A DNA stretch of 33,435 bases, taken from contig NZ_JAAIVC010000024.1 in the NCBI RefSeq assembly GCF_010975005.1, forward strand, positions 1-33,435. The letters are read 5' to 3'. The position numbers and the translations under genes are program-made. Numbering within the stretch: the stretch's first letter is position 1; every line of letters starts with the position of its first letter. The notes below the pieces were generated by a model. It was not told the origin of the DNA, did not search any database, and saw only the letters and a program-made list of their open reading frames with translations. The stretch is from Caulobacter sp. 17J65-9 (GTDB lineage Bacteria; Pseudomonadota; Alphaproteobacteria; Caulobacterales; Caulobacteraceae). Shown here piece after piece: positions 16,596 to 24,668 of the stretch.

Positions 16596-17824
16596 GCGGG
16601 CGAACGCCCGCGCGACGTGTCGAACACGACCTGATCGTAATTCCAGAGCTGCTCGAAGAAGTCCCGGGCGGCGTCGCGTTGCGCGCCGCGCGCGATCTCC
16701 GTGATCGTCCGGCGCCCGTCGACGGCGGCCAGCAGCCGCGCCTGGTCCGCGCCGATCGGCAGGTAGAGGTCGGTGTAGGTGTGCGTCCGGTTGATCAGGA
16801 CGGCTGCGGCGCCCGGCGGCAGGTTTTCGCGCACGGCGATGGTGTCGGGGACCCGCACCGGTACGTAGTCGCCCCACGCGTCCCCGCCGAAGTCGACGGC
16901 GCTGGGCTGGTCGTCGCGCCAGGCCACGACGGTATGGCGGGCCATGGTCCCGCGGAACAGCTCCATGGCGGCGTACTGCTCCTCGGTCGGCAGCCGCGCG
17001 AGCCTTGAGGCGTGCGGGGTCGCGGCCGGCGCCCCGCACTGGGCCAGGTAGGGCGCCTGGCGCTGCCAGCGGCCGAAGCTCAGGTCGGCGGCGGCCAGGG
17101 CGTCAAGCAGCTGCGGCACGGAATAGGCGCGGTCGTTGGGATTGAGCAGGGCGTCGGCCAGGCCCTCGCGGGTCAGCAGGTCCTTCGACTTGCGCAGCAG
17201 GGGCGCCAGCGGGTGGTCCGGCGGCAGGGCCTTGAGGCTGACGATCAGGTCGAGGATGTCGGCGGCGCCGGGCTCGACGCCCAGACGCCGGCAATAGTCC
17301 TGGATCAGGTAGACGCCGGCCCGCCCATAGGGGGCGTAGACCATCAGCTGCAGGGCGCCCTGCGCCGCCAGCACGGCGCTGAGCGCCCGCAGGCCGGCGT
17401 CGGGATCGGGCAGGTGGTGCAGCACCCCGGTGCAGATGATGTGGTCGAAGCTTTCGCCCAGTTCGCCCGCGCGTTCGAGCGCCAGCTCGTGGAGCTGAAG
17501 GTTGTCCAGTTCGTACCGACGTTTCAGCGCCTCCGAGGCGGCGAGGCTGGCGGTGCTGACGTCGACCCCGGTCACCCGGGCGCGCGGCCAGCGCAGGGCG
17601 ATCTTCGCCGCCTGACTGGTGCCGCAGCCCGCCACCAGGACGCTGAAGTCGTCGCGATAGGGCTGGTCCGGCCAGAGCAGGTGGAAGTGCGCGCGCCGGC
17701 GGCCCTCGTCCCACTTGCGGGCGTAGCCGTCCAGGTCGTCCACGGCCGGCGGGTAGGGGTGGGCCTCGTAGAAGGCGCCCACCCGCGCGGCGACGGCGGC
17801 GAGCGCCGCTTCGCTCTCGGTCAT
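16592..17824 (-). CDS. class I SAM-dependent methyltransferase with C-terminal winged-helix-like domain, 410 residues
   Basis: The N-terminal part has a class I methyltransferase fold: the SAM motif VLVAGCGTSQAAKIALRWP, VTGVDVSTASLA, and SFDHIICTGVLHHLPDPDAGL. This fits the group called methyltransferases with a regulatory domain. The second half (about 220-410) lacks catalytic motifs and ends in LLAAVDGRRTITEIARG, a small helical segment resembling PqqD/winged-helix modules. The substrate is unknown. The ATG at 17824 begins the natural protein (MTESEAAL); the frame extends upstream to 17878, but that part runs through a hairpin. It lies 72 bases after the arylsulfatase on the same strand and is separated from it by that strong hairpin, so expression may be reduced relative to the sulfatase. 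Confidence 0.88.
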   Translation of the reverse strand: MTESEAALAAVAARVGAFYEAHPYPPAVDDLDGYARKWDEGRRRAHFHLLWPDQPYRDDFSVLVAGCGTSQAAKIALRWPRARVTGVDVSTASLAASEALKRRYELDNLQLHELALERAGELGESFDHIICTGVLHHLPDPDAGLRALSAVLAAQGALQLMVYAPYGRAGVYLIQDYCRRLGVEPGAADILDLIVSLKALPPDHPLAPLLRKSKDLLTREGLADALLNPNDRAYSVPQLLDALAAADLSFGRWQRQAPYLAQCGAPAATPHASRLARLPTEEQYAAMELFRGTMARHTVVAWRDDQPSAVDFGGDAWGDYVPVRVPDTIAVRENLPPGAAAVLINRTHTYTDLYLPIGADQARLLAAVDGRRTITEIARGAQRDAARDFFEQLWNYDQVVFDTSRGRSPA

Positions 17825-17836
17825 GCTGGATGCAAC

Positions 17837-17872
17837 CCGCCCATGCGCGGGGAAGGTCCCGCGCATGGGCGG
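17837..17872 (-). terminator. strong 15-bp hairpin between arylsulfatase and methyltransferase genes
   Basis: A perfect inverted repeat: CCGCCCATGCGCGGG, loop GAAGGT, CCCGCGCATGGGCGG. No T run follows on the minus strand (GTTGCATCC), so it is not a standard terminator. It ends 13 bases before the methyltransferase ATG (the gene reads leftwards), and may attenuate transcription, stabilise the upstream mRNA or mask the start region. Confidence 0.7.
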
Positions 17873-17896
17873 CCGCACGGGGCCAGGGGACGCTCC

Positions 17897-19417
17897 CTAG
17901 GCCTTCGCGGGTGCGGGCGTCGCCAGCTGGGCCATCACGTCGTCGAGGTTGAACGACGCCGCCTTCTGCCGGGGCGGGAACTGCACGTAGCTCTGGATCT
18001 CCTGGGCCACGACGTCCTGCATCAGGTACATCTGCGGAATGTGGTCGACCATCCAGTCGAAGTAGGTGTTGGAGTTGTAGTCGGCGCGCTCGAAGGGATC
18101 GCGACGAATGTTGACGATGTGCGGCACCCGCAGCTTCACGAACGGTTCGGCCCAGACCTGCAGCTGGTGGGCGCGCTGGACGGCCAGGTTGAACTTGTAG
18201 TCGTCGACCCGCAGGGCCATGACGTCGCCGTCGTCACTGATATAGAAGATGACGTGTCTCGGGCTCTCCTTGGCCTGGCCGGTCAGGTAGGGGAGCTGGT
18301 TGAAGCCGTCGAGGTGGACCTTGAACGGCTTGCCGTCCAGCGTCGCGCCCTTGAGCAGCCGGTCGGCGACGGTTTCGTCGCCGGCCGCCGCCAGCAGGGT
18401 GGGGAACATGTCGATGTGCGACATGATCCCGTTCAGCACCGTTCCGGGCTTGATCTTGCCGGGCCAGCGGAAGTGCGCGGCCACGCGCCAGCCGCCCTCC
18501 CAGTTGGTGTCCTTCTGCATGCGGTAGGGGGTGTTGGCCGCGTCCGGCCAGGTGTCGTTCTCGGGCCCGTTGTCGGTCGAGTACATGACGATGGTGTTGT
18601 CGGCGATGCCCAGCTCGTCGAGCTTGTCGAGCATCATGCCGATCTGCTCGTCGTGGACCACCATGCGGTCGCTGTAGGGGTCCTGGCCGCTCTTGCCGAG
18701 GTTCTTCTCGGCCACATGCGTGCGGAAGTGCATGGCGGTGGAGTTGTACCAGAGGAAGAACGGCTGGTCGGCCTTGGCCTGCTCCTCCATCCACGCCAGC
18801 GCGCGCGCGGTGATCTCCTCGTCGACCGTCTCCATCCGCTTCTTGGTCAGCGGCCCGGTGTCCTTCACCGTCTGCTTGCCGACCCGGCCCCAGCGGGGAT
18901 CGGTGGTTGGATCGTCCTTGTCGGTGGCCTTGCAGTCCAGCACGCCGCGCGGGCCGAACTTCTCCTTGAACTTCGGGTCCTTCGGATAGTCGGGCAGTTC
19001 CGGCTCTTCCTCGGCGTTCAGGTGGTAGAGGTTGCCGAAGAACACGTCGAAGCCGTGCACGGTCGGAAGGTATTCGTTGCGGTCGCCCAGGTGGTTCTTG
19101 CCGAACTGGCCGGTGGCGTAGCCCAGCTCCTTCAGCGCCTCGGCGATGGTCGGATCTTCCTTCTGCAGGCCCACCGTGGCGCCGGGCATGCCGACCTTGG
19201 TCAGGCCGGTGCGGATCGGGTTCTGGCCGCAGATGAAGCTGGCCCGCCCGGCCGTGCAGCTCTGCTGGGCGTAGTAGTCGGTGCACATCGCCCCTTCTTC
19301 GGCGATGCGGTCGATGTTGGGGGTGCGGTAGCCCATCGCGCCACGGCTGTTGTGGCTGATGTTCCAGAACCCGATGTCGTCGCCCCAGAGGATGAGGATG
19401 TTGGGCTTTTTCGCCAT
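17897..19417 (-). CDS. arylsulfatase-type sulfatase, 506 residues
   Basis: A type I sulfatase of the alkaline-phosphatase superfamily. The metal-binding start is KPNILILWGDDIG (Asp13, Asp14). The formylglycine motif is SCTAGRAS, with Cys54 to be converted and Arg58. GQFGKNHLGD carries Lys107 and His109, and STDNGPEND holds later metal ligands. It hydrolyses sulfate esters; which one is not decided by sequence. Activation requires a formylglycine-generating enzyme or anSME, which is not in the window. The ATG at 19417 is best (GGGAG about 9 bases upstream). The frame is open to 19501, but the extra 28 residues are Arg-rich and not a signal peptide, so on this start the enzyme appears cytosolic. 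Confidence 0.94.
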   Translation of the reverse strand: MAKKPNILILWGDDIGFWNISHNSRGAMGYRTPNIDRIAEEGAMCTDYYAQQSCTAGRASFICGQNPIRTGLTKVGMPGATVGLQKEDPTIAEALKELGYATGQFGKNHLGDRNEYLPTVHGFDVFFGNLYHLNAEEEPELPDYPKDPKFKEKFGPRGVLDCKATDKDDPTTDPRWGRVGKQTVKDTGPLTKKRMETVDEEITARALAWMEEQAKADQPFFLWYNSTAMHFRTHVAEKNLGKSGQDPYSDRMVVHDEQIGMMLDKLDELGIADNTIVMYSTDNGPENDTWPDAANTPYRMQKDTNWEGGWRVAAHFRWPGKIKPGTVLNGIMSHIDMFPTLLAAAGDETVADRLLKGATLDGKPFKVHLDGFNQLPYLTGQAKESPRHVIFYISDDGDVMALRVDDYKFNLAVQRAHQLQVWAEPFVKLRVPHIVNIRRDPFERADYNSNTYFDWMVDHIPQMYLMQDVVAQEIQSYVQFPPRQKAASFNLDDVMAQLATPAPAKA

Positions 19418-19436
19418 GGTGCGCGCTCCCGGCCAT

Positions 19437-19455
19437 GACGCCCTGGCCAGGCGTC
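19437..19455. repeat. inverted repeat GACGCC-N7-GGCGTC upstream of the arylsulfatase
   Basis: Two perfect 6-base arms with the centre CTGGCCA, about 20 bases before the sulfatase start, inside the likely leader. It may be an operator or a leader hairpin; the palindrome is short and GC-rich, so chance is possible. Confidence 0.3.
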
Positions 19456-19696
19456 TTCGCGCGCCATTCCGAACCTGTCGGCGCGGGGCGGCCATCGGCA
19501 AAAGCTGGTAGGCCGCCGCTGGAATGACCTTACGTCGGGCGGCCGCACTCGGACGGGGCCGACGACGCGGGACTCCGCAACGCGGAATCAGAGCGGAACC
19601 GTTTTTGCGGCGGTGCAGCGCGGCGGAAGCGTCGCGAAGGCGCGCGCGGATGCTGCGGATCGCGCCGTTCCAACAAGCTGAACTGTTTGAGGAAAG

Positions 19697-19773
19697 TGGT
19701 AGCTGGGGGCGGGATCGAACCGCCGACCTGTGGGTTATGAATCCACCGCTCTAACCATCTGAGCTACCCAGCC
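19697..19773 (-). tRNA. tRNA with CAU anticodon (elongator tRNA-Met, possibly tRNA-Ile2)
   Basis: A 77-base cloverleaf on the minus strand. The acceptor stem is GGCTGGG/CCCAGCT, the D arm GCTCAGATGGTTAGAGC, the anticodon loop TTCATAA (CAT anticodon) and the T arm GGCGG-TTCGATC-CCGCC. The 3' CCA is encoded. G1 pairs with U72, and the anticodon stem ends in an A31-C39 mismatch (GTGGA/CCCAC). The D arm and overall sequence look like the alphaproteobacterial elongator methionine tRNA, but CAU with lysidine modification (Ile2) cannot be excluded by eye. It is not the initiator type, as the anticodon stem lacks three G-C pairs. Confidence 0.9.
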
Positions 19774-19801
19774 ACGGGTCCCCCCGAGGGGAGAGCGACG
19801 G

Positions 19802-19830
19802 CCTATATAGGGAACCTTCCTGCCGTTCAA
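19802..19830 (-). promoter_or_regulatory. promoter of the tRNA gene
   Basis: Minus-strand TTGAAC (19825-19830) and TATAGG (19802-19807) with exactly 17 bases between them. The predicted start is about 20 bases before the mature tRNA 5' end at 19773. Confidence 0.6.
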
Positions 19831-19877
19831 GCCGCCAAAGTTTGACGCGGCGCCGCACGTGTTAGGGTGTGCGCCGC

Positions 19878-20927
19878 ATGCTCGAGCCTCCCCGCGTCAT
19901 GCACCTGCTGGGCACCACCGCCGAAGGGGGGGCGGAGACCTATTTTCAGAGCCTGGTGCTGGCGCTGGCGCGGGCCGGCGACCCCACCTCGGCGGCGATC
20001 CGGGCCAACCTCGGGCGCGAGCAGGCGCTGACGGGCGCGGGCGTGCCCTTCCGGGTGTTCGACTATGGCAATCCGCTGGACCTGGGCACCCGGCCGGCGC
20101 TGGGACGCTGGGCGCGCGAGCAGGACGCGCAGGTGCTGCTGGCCTGGATGAACCGCGCCGCCCGCCACTCGCCGCGCGGGCCGTGGAAGCGGATCGGCCG
20201 GCTGGGCGGCTATTACGACCTGAAGTACTATCGCGGCTTCGACATGCTGGTCGGCAACACCGTCGACATCCGCGACTGGATCGTCTCGGAGGGCTGGCCG
20301 GCCGACCAGGTCACCTACATCCCCAACTTCGCCAGCGCGGACCACTGCCCGCCCGCCTCGCGCGCGGCCGAGGAAACGCCTGAGGGCGTGCCGCTGCTGC
20401 TGGGCATGGGCCGGCTGCACCCCGCCAAGGCGCACGACGTCAGCCTGAAGGCGCTCAGGCGCATTCCCGACGCCTGGCTGTGGATCGCCGGCGTGGGGCC
20501 TCTGGAGGACGAGCTGAAGCGGCTGGCGCGGGACTTGGGGGTGGCCGAGCGCGTGCGCTTCCTGGGCTGGCGGCGCGACGCGGGCGCGCTGTACCGGGCG
20601 GCGGACGTGTGCGTCTTCCCCTCGCGCTACGAGCCGCTGGGCAATGTGGTGATCCAGGCCTGGGTGCACGGCCTGCCGCTGGTGGCCGCCGCCTCGCGCG
20701 GGCCGGCCGGGCTGATCCATGACGGCGTCAACGGCCGGCTGGTGCCGGTGGACGACCCCGACGCCCTGGCCGAGGCGGTCTCTATCCTGCTGGCCGACCC
20801 GGCGGGACGCGCCGAACTGGCGGCCGCGGGAGCCCGGCGCGTGACCTCGGAGTTTTCCGAGGACGCGATCATCGATCAGTGGCGAGCCCTTTTCCAAGCC
20901 GTCGGAGGCGCGCGATGTGCGGCATAG
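19878..20927 (+). CDS. family 4-type glycosyltransferase, 349 residues
   Basis: A GT-B-fold glycosyltransferase. The N-terminal acceptor domain begins VMHLLGTTAEGGAETYFQSL. The C-terminal donor domain has GMGRLHPAKAHDVSLKAL, IAGVGPLEDELKRLA, VRFLGWRRDAGALYRAADV and FPSRYEPLGNVVIQAW. In the E-x7-E donor motif the first Glu (252) is present, but the second is Gln (260). No signal peptide or membrane helix, so it works on the cytosolic side. The ATG at 19878 has AGGGTG about 8 bases upstream; a GTG three codons earlier is an alternative. The last 13 bases overlap the asnB gene, so the two are co-translated, probably in surface polysaccharide or a related amidated glycoconjugate pathway. Confidence 0.88.
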   Translation: MLEPPRVMHLLGTTAEGGAETYFQSLVLALARAGDPTSAAIRANLGREQALTGAGVPFRVFDYGNPLDLGTRPALGRWAREQDAQVLLAWMNRAARHSPRGPWKRIGRLGGYYDLKYYRGFDMLVGNTVDIRDWIVSEGWPADQVTYIPNFASADHCPPASRAAEETPEGVPLLLGMGRLHPAKAHDVSLKALRRIPDAWLWIAGVGPLEDELKRLARDLGVAERVRFLGWRRDAGALYRAADVCVFPSRYEPLGNVVIQAWVHGLPLVAAASRGPAGLIHDGVNGRLVPVDDPDALAEAVSILLADPAGRAELAAAGARRVTSEFSEDAIIDQWRALFQAVGGARCAA

Positions 20928-22654
20928 CCGGAGTGCTGGGACCAGGCGCGACGCCTGACGCCGCGCGGCCGCTGATCGAGAGCATCGCCCATCGCGGACC
21001 TGACGGCGTGCGCGTCGAGGACGGCGCTGGCTGGTCGCTGGGCCACGCACGCCTGTCGATCATCGACCTGGAGGGCGGCTGGCAGCCGCTGCACCTGGCC
21101 GGCTCGACCCTGATCGGCAACGGCGAGATCTACAACTACGTCGAGCTGACGGCGGAGTACGACCTCGACGCGGCCCTGCAGACCGGCTCGGACTTCGAAC
21201 CCCTGCTGCACATCTATTCGCGCGAGGGCTCCAGCGCCTTTGAGCGGCTGCGCGGCATGTTCGCGCTGTGCCTGGTCGGCGCCGACGGGGTCAGCTGGCT
21301 GGTGCGCGACGGCTTCGGCATCAAGCCGCTCTATTACACCTGGGACGGGCCGACCCTGCGCTTCGCCTCCGAGCCGCGCGCCCTGCTGCCCAAGACGGGC
21401 CGCACTCTGGTCCAGGACCGGGTCGAGGAGCTGCTGGCGCTGAACTACACGCTGGGCGAAGACACCATCTTCAAGGGCGTCAGCCGCATGTCGCCGGGCC
21501 GCTCGCTGGAGATTCGCCCGGGCCGCGACTGGGCCGAGCCCGGCGACGTCGACCAGGTCTGGCTGGCGGCCGAGCCGATCAAGTTCAACAGCCTCGACGA
21601 CGCGCTGGAGCAACTGGACGCCGTGCTGGAGGACAGCGTGCGCGTCCACCAGCGCTCCGACGTGCCCTACGGCCTGTTCCTGTCGGGCGGCATCGACTCC
21701 GCGGTGATCGCCACGATGATGAGCCGGCTGAACGAGCGGCCGGTCACCGCCTTCACCTGCGGCTTCGAGGCGGAGGGCGCGCGCGACGAGCGCGCCCGGG
21801 CCGAAGCCGTGGCCCGCGCCCTGAACCTGGACTGGCGCGAGACCAGCTTCGGCGAGGAAGACTTCTGGCGGCTGCTGCCCAAGGTCGCCTGGGCGCTGGA
21901 CGAGCCGACCACCGACTACGCCGCCCTGCCGACCTACAAGCTGGCGGAGGCCGCCAAGGGCACGCTGACCGTGGTGCTGACCGGCGAGGGCGGCGACGAG
22001 CTGTTCGCCGGCTACGGGCGCTATCGCCGCTCGCTGCGGGCGCGCTGGCTGGGCGGGCGGCCGGCCGAGCCGCAGGTCGACGCGCCCTTCCTGCGCGACG
22101 GCGGCGAAGGGGCGCTGGAGCGCTGGCGCGAGATCGCGCTGGACTGGTCCAAGTCGTTCGGCTCGACCCCGCTGCAGGCGGCCCAGATCGCCGACATCAA
22201 GACCTGGCTGCACGCCGACCTGCTGCTCAAGCTGGACCGCTGCCTGATGGCCCACGGCCTGGAGGGGCGCACGCCCTTCCTCGACAACAAGGTCGCCGCC
22301 TTCGCCTTCCACCTGCCCGACCGGCTGAAGGTGCAGGGGCGGCTCGGCAAATGGCTGCTGCGCAAGTGGCTGGAGCGGCACTGCCCGGCCGCCGACCCGT
22401 TCGCGCGCAAGATGGGCTTCACCGTGCCGGTCGGGGCCTGGATCGCTCCGCGCGCCGCCGACCTGGGCCCCAGGATCGCGGCCGTGCAGGGCGTGGCCGA
22501 GGCGTGCGACGTCGAGGCGGTGCGCGCGGTGTTCGCTCGCTCCGACCACGTCGAGGCGCGCTGGCCGCTGCTGTTCTTCGCGGTCTGGTGGCTGATCCAC
22601 GTCGGCGGGGTCGAGCCGCAAGCCGCGCTGAAGGAACTTGTCGGCGAGCCGTGA
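20915..22654 (+). CDS. asnB: AsnB-type asparagine synthase (glutamine-hydrolysing), 579 residues
   Basis: A class II glutamine amidotransferase fused to an asparagine synthase domain. Cys2 (MCGIAGVL) becomes the N-terminal nucleophile after Met removal. AHRGPDG and GNGEIYNYVEL are glutaminase residues. LSGGIDS (257-262 for SGGIDS) is the ATP-pyrophosphatase loop and TGEGGDELFAGYGRY the synthase signature. Cytosolic. Such proteins make asparagine, or amidate other carboxyl groups in glycan and natural-product gene sets. Here it overlaps a glycosyltransferase by 13 bases, which favours the second role, though true asparagine synthesis cannot be excluded. The start is fixed by the catalytic Cys2; GGAGG lies about 7 bases upstream. 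Confidence 0.93.
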   Translation: MCGIAGVLGPGATPDAARPLIESIAHRGPDGVRVEDGAGWSLGHARLSIIDLEGGWQPLHLAGSTLIGNGEIYNYVELTAEYDLDAALQTGSDFEPLLHIYSREGSSAFERLRGMFALCLVGADGVSWLVRDGFGIKPLYYTWDGPTLRFASEPRALLPKTGRTLVQDRVEELLALNYTLGEDTIFKGVSRMSPGRSLEIRPGRDWAEPGDVDQVWLAAEPIKFNSLDDALEQLDAVLEDSVRVHQRSDVPYGLFLSGGIDSAVIATMMSRLNERPVTAFTCGFEAEGARDERARAEAVARALNLDWRETSFGEEDFWRLLPKVAWALDEPTTDYAALPTYKLAEAAKGTLTVVLTGEGGDELFAGYGRYRRSLRARWLGGRPAEPQVDAPFLRDGGEGALERWREIALDWSKSFGSTPLQAAQIADIKTWLHADLLLKLDRCLMAHGLEGRTPFLDNKVAAFAFHLPDRLKVQGRLGKWLLRKWLERHCPAADPFARKMGFTVPVGAWIAPRAADLGPRIAAVQGVAEACDVEAVRAVFARSDHVEARWPLLFFAVWWLIHVGGVEPQAALKELVGEP

Positions 22655-22694
22655 TTTCCGGATCGTCAGGGCGGAAACCTGACGGAGGCCGTCG

Positions 22695-23954
22695 ATGAGC
22701 ATGCGTGGGCGCAGACCGGCTCGACCGTTTGTCATGACCTTCGCGGTGCTGGCGCTGCTGGCCGCCTGCAAGGACGCGAACGGCCGCCATCAGGCCGCGT
22801 CGCTGGCCGGCGCGCGTCCGCCGGCCGAGACGCGCGCGCCGAACGGCGAGGGCCAGACGCCGGCCTTCCCGAACCAGACGCGCGCGCCGCAGCCGGCCTC
22901 GACCGAGCGTTTCTCGATCCGCACCGTCGTCAGCGGCCTGTCGCACCCCTGGGCGCTGGCCTTCCTGCCCGACGGACGTCTGCTGGTCACCGAGCGGCCG
23001 GGGCGGCTGCGCATCGTCTCACCGGCCGGAGAGGTGTCCGCGCCGGTCGCCGGCCTGCCGAAGGTCGACGCCCGCGATCAGGGCGGCCTGCTGGACGTGG
23101 AGCTGAGCCCCAGCTTCGCCACCGACGGGCTGATCTACTGGAGCTACGCCGAGCCGCGACCGGGCGGCAACGGCACGGCGGTGGCGCGCGGGCGGCTGGT
23201 CGCGGACGGCCCCGAGCCGCGGGTCGAGAACGTGCAGGTGATCTTCCGCCAGCAGCCGACCTTCGACAGCACCAAGCACTTCGGTTCGCGCCTGGTGTTC
23301 GCCCCAGACGGGACCCTGTTCGTGACCTTGGGCGAGCGCTCGCTGCCGGCCTCGCGGGTGAAGGCGCAGGACCTGTCGACCGACTTCGGCAAGGTGGTGC
23401 GGATCAATCCGGACGGCTCGATCCCCAAGGACAACCCGTTCGTCAGCCAGGCTGGCGACCGGCCCGAGATCTGGTCCTACGGTCACCGCAACGTCCAGGC
23501 TGCGGCGCTCGACCTCAAGGGGCGGCTGTGGACCGTCGAGCACGGGCCCAAGGGCGGCGACGAGCTGAACCGGCCGGAAGCCGGCAAGAACTACGGCTGG
23601 CCGGTGATCACCTACGGCATCGACTATTCGGGCGCGCCGATCGGCGAGGGCCTCACCGCCAAGGCCGGCATGGAGCAGCCGGTCTACTACTGGGACCCGG
23701 TGATCGCGCCGTCGGGCATGACCTTCTACACCGGCGACGCCTTCCCGGCCTGGAAGGGCTCGATCCTGATCGGCGGCCTGGTCCAGAAGGGGGTGGTGCG
23801 CCTGGTGCTGGGCCCCGACGACCGCGTCGCGGCCGAGGAGCGGCTGCCGATCGGCGAGCGGGTGCGCGACGTGCGCCAGGGGCCGGACGGCGCCGTCTGG
23901 CTGGTCACCGACGAAACCGACGGGAAGATCCTGAAGCTGTCGCCCGCCGGTTGA
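22695..23954 (+). CDS. PQQ-dependent aldose sugar dehydrogenase-like lipoprotein, 419 residues
   Basis: A six-bladed beta-propeller of the soluble aldose dehydrogenase (YliI/Asd, GDH-B-like) family. [32 protein letters not shown] and [12 protein letters not shown] are the family's cofactor and active-site segments. The signal ends in LLAAC with lipidated Cys25, so it is membrane-anchored on the periplasmic side, with a Thr/Pro/Arg-rich linker (about 30-70) before the propeller. The enzyme would oxidise aldose sugars at C1 with PQQ and pass electrons to the respiratory chain. PQQ synthesis genes are not in the window. The ATG at 22695 has GGAGG about 8 bases upstream; the ATG two codons later is equally possible. 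It follows asnB by 40 bases, perhaps as the end of the same transcript. Confidence 0.9.
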   Translation: MSMRGRRPARPFVMTFAVLALLAACKDANGRHQAASLAGARPPAETRAPNGEGQTPAFPNQTRAPQPASTERFSIRTVVSGLSHPWALAFLPDGRLLVTERPGRLRIVSPAGEVSAPVAGLPKVDARDQGGLLDVELSPSFATDGLIYWSYAEPRPGGNGTAVARGRLVADGPEPRVENVQVIFRQQPTFDSTKHFGSRLVFAPDGTLFVTLGERSLPASRVKAQDLSTDFGKVVRINPDGSIPKDNPFVSQAGDRPEIWSYGHRNVQAAALDLKGRLWTVEHGPKGGDELNRPEAGKNYGWPVITYGIDYSGAPIGEGLTAKAGMEQPVYYWDPVIAPSGMTFYTGDAFPAWKGSILIGGLVQKGVVRLVLGPDDRVAAEERLPIGERVRDVRQGPDGAVWLVTDETDGKILKLSPAG

Positions 23955-24065
23955 TAAAACGGCCGCGCTTGTGAATGGCGTTTAGCGAAACTATTGCCAA
24001 GAATCGGCGCTTTCGTGTCTAAGGGCGGCAATCCATTTCGTTCGCGCCCGATTCAGGAGCACGCC

Positions 24066-24563
24066 TTGGCCGAGGCCCTCGACCCCGTAGACGCCCGAAT
24101 CCTGGACCTGGTCCAGCACGACGCGAGCCTGTCCGTGGCCGAGATCGCCGAGCAGGTGGGCCTGTCGCCCTCGCCGTGCTGGCGGCGGATCAAGCGGTTG
24201 GAGGACGCCGGGGTCATCCGCAAGCGCGTGACCCTGCTCGACTCCGAAAAACTGGGCCTGGGCTTCGAGGTCTACGCCATCGTCAAGCTCACCCTGCCGA
24301 CCAAGGAAAACCTCGACGCCTTCGAGGACGCCGTGGCCCGCTGGCCGGAGGTGGTGCAGTGCGCCACCATCACCGGGCGCGAGGACTATGTCCTGCGGGT
24401 GATCACCAAGGATATCCACACCTTCGACGAGTTCCTGCGCGAGCGGCTGCTGTCGCTGGGCCTGGTCTCCGACGTGGAGAGCCACATCGTGGTGCGCGGG
24501 GTAAAGAACACCACGGCCGTGCCGCTGGGCCTGATCAGCCCGCACGTCGAGCACCCCGAGTAA
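24066..24563 (+). CDS. Lrp/AsnC-family transcriptional regulator, 165 residues
   Basis: A typical Lrp/AsnC protein. The helix-turn-helix part is at about residues 20-50 (LSVAEIAEQVGLSPSPCWRR, RLEDAGVI), followed by a RAM/AsnC ligand domain (FEVYAIVKLTL, VVQCATITGREDYVLRV). It senses amino acids or similar small molecules as an oligomer. The start is a TTG at 24066, with AGGAG 7 bases upstream, giving a normal-length protein; upstream in-frame starts add a non-conserved extension of about 24 residues. The 111-base upstream region probably holds the autoregulated promoter; I could not pin down a box. Neighbours give no clear target. Confidence 0.9.
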   Translation: MAEALDPVDARILDLVQHDASLSVAEIAEQVGLSPSPCWRRIKRLEDAGVIRKRVTLLDSEKLGLGFEVYAIVKLTLPTKENLDAFEDAVARWPEVVQCATITGREDYVLRVITKDIHTFDEFLRERLLSLGLVSDVESHIVVRGVKNTTAVPLGLISPHVEHPE

Positions 24564-24668
24564 CCGCGGTTTCGACGCCACAGGCGCGGGCTTTCCGCTC
24601 CGGCCACGCTCGACAAGACAACGCTGTTCGATAACCCTCGCCTTTCGGGGGAAGTCAGGGGTAGGGCG

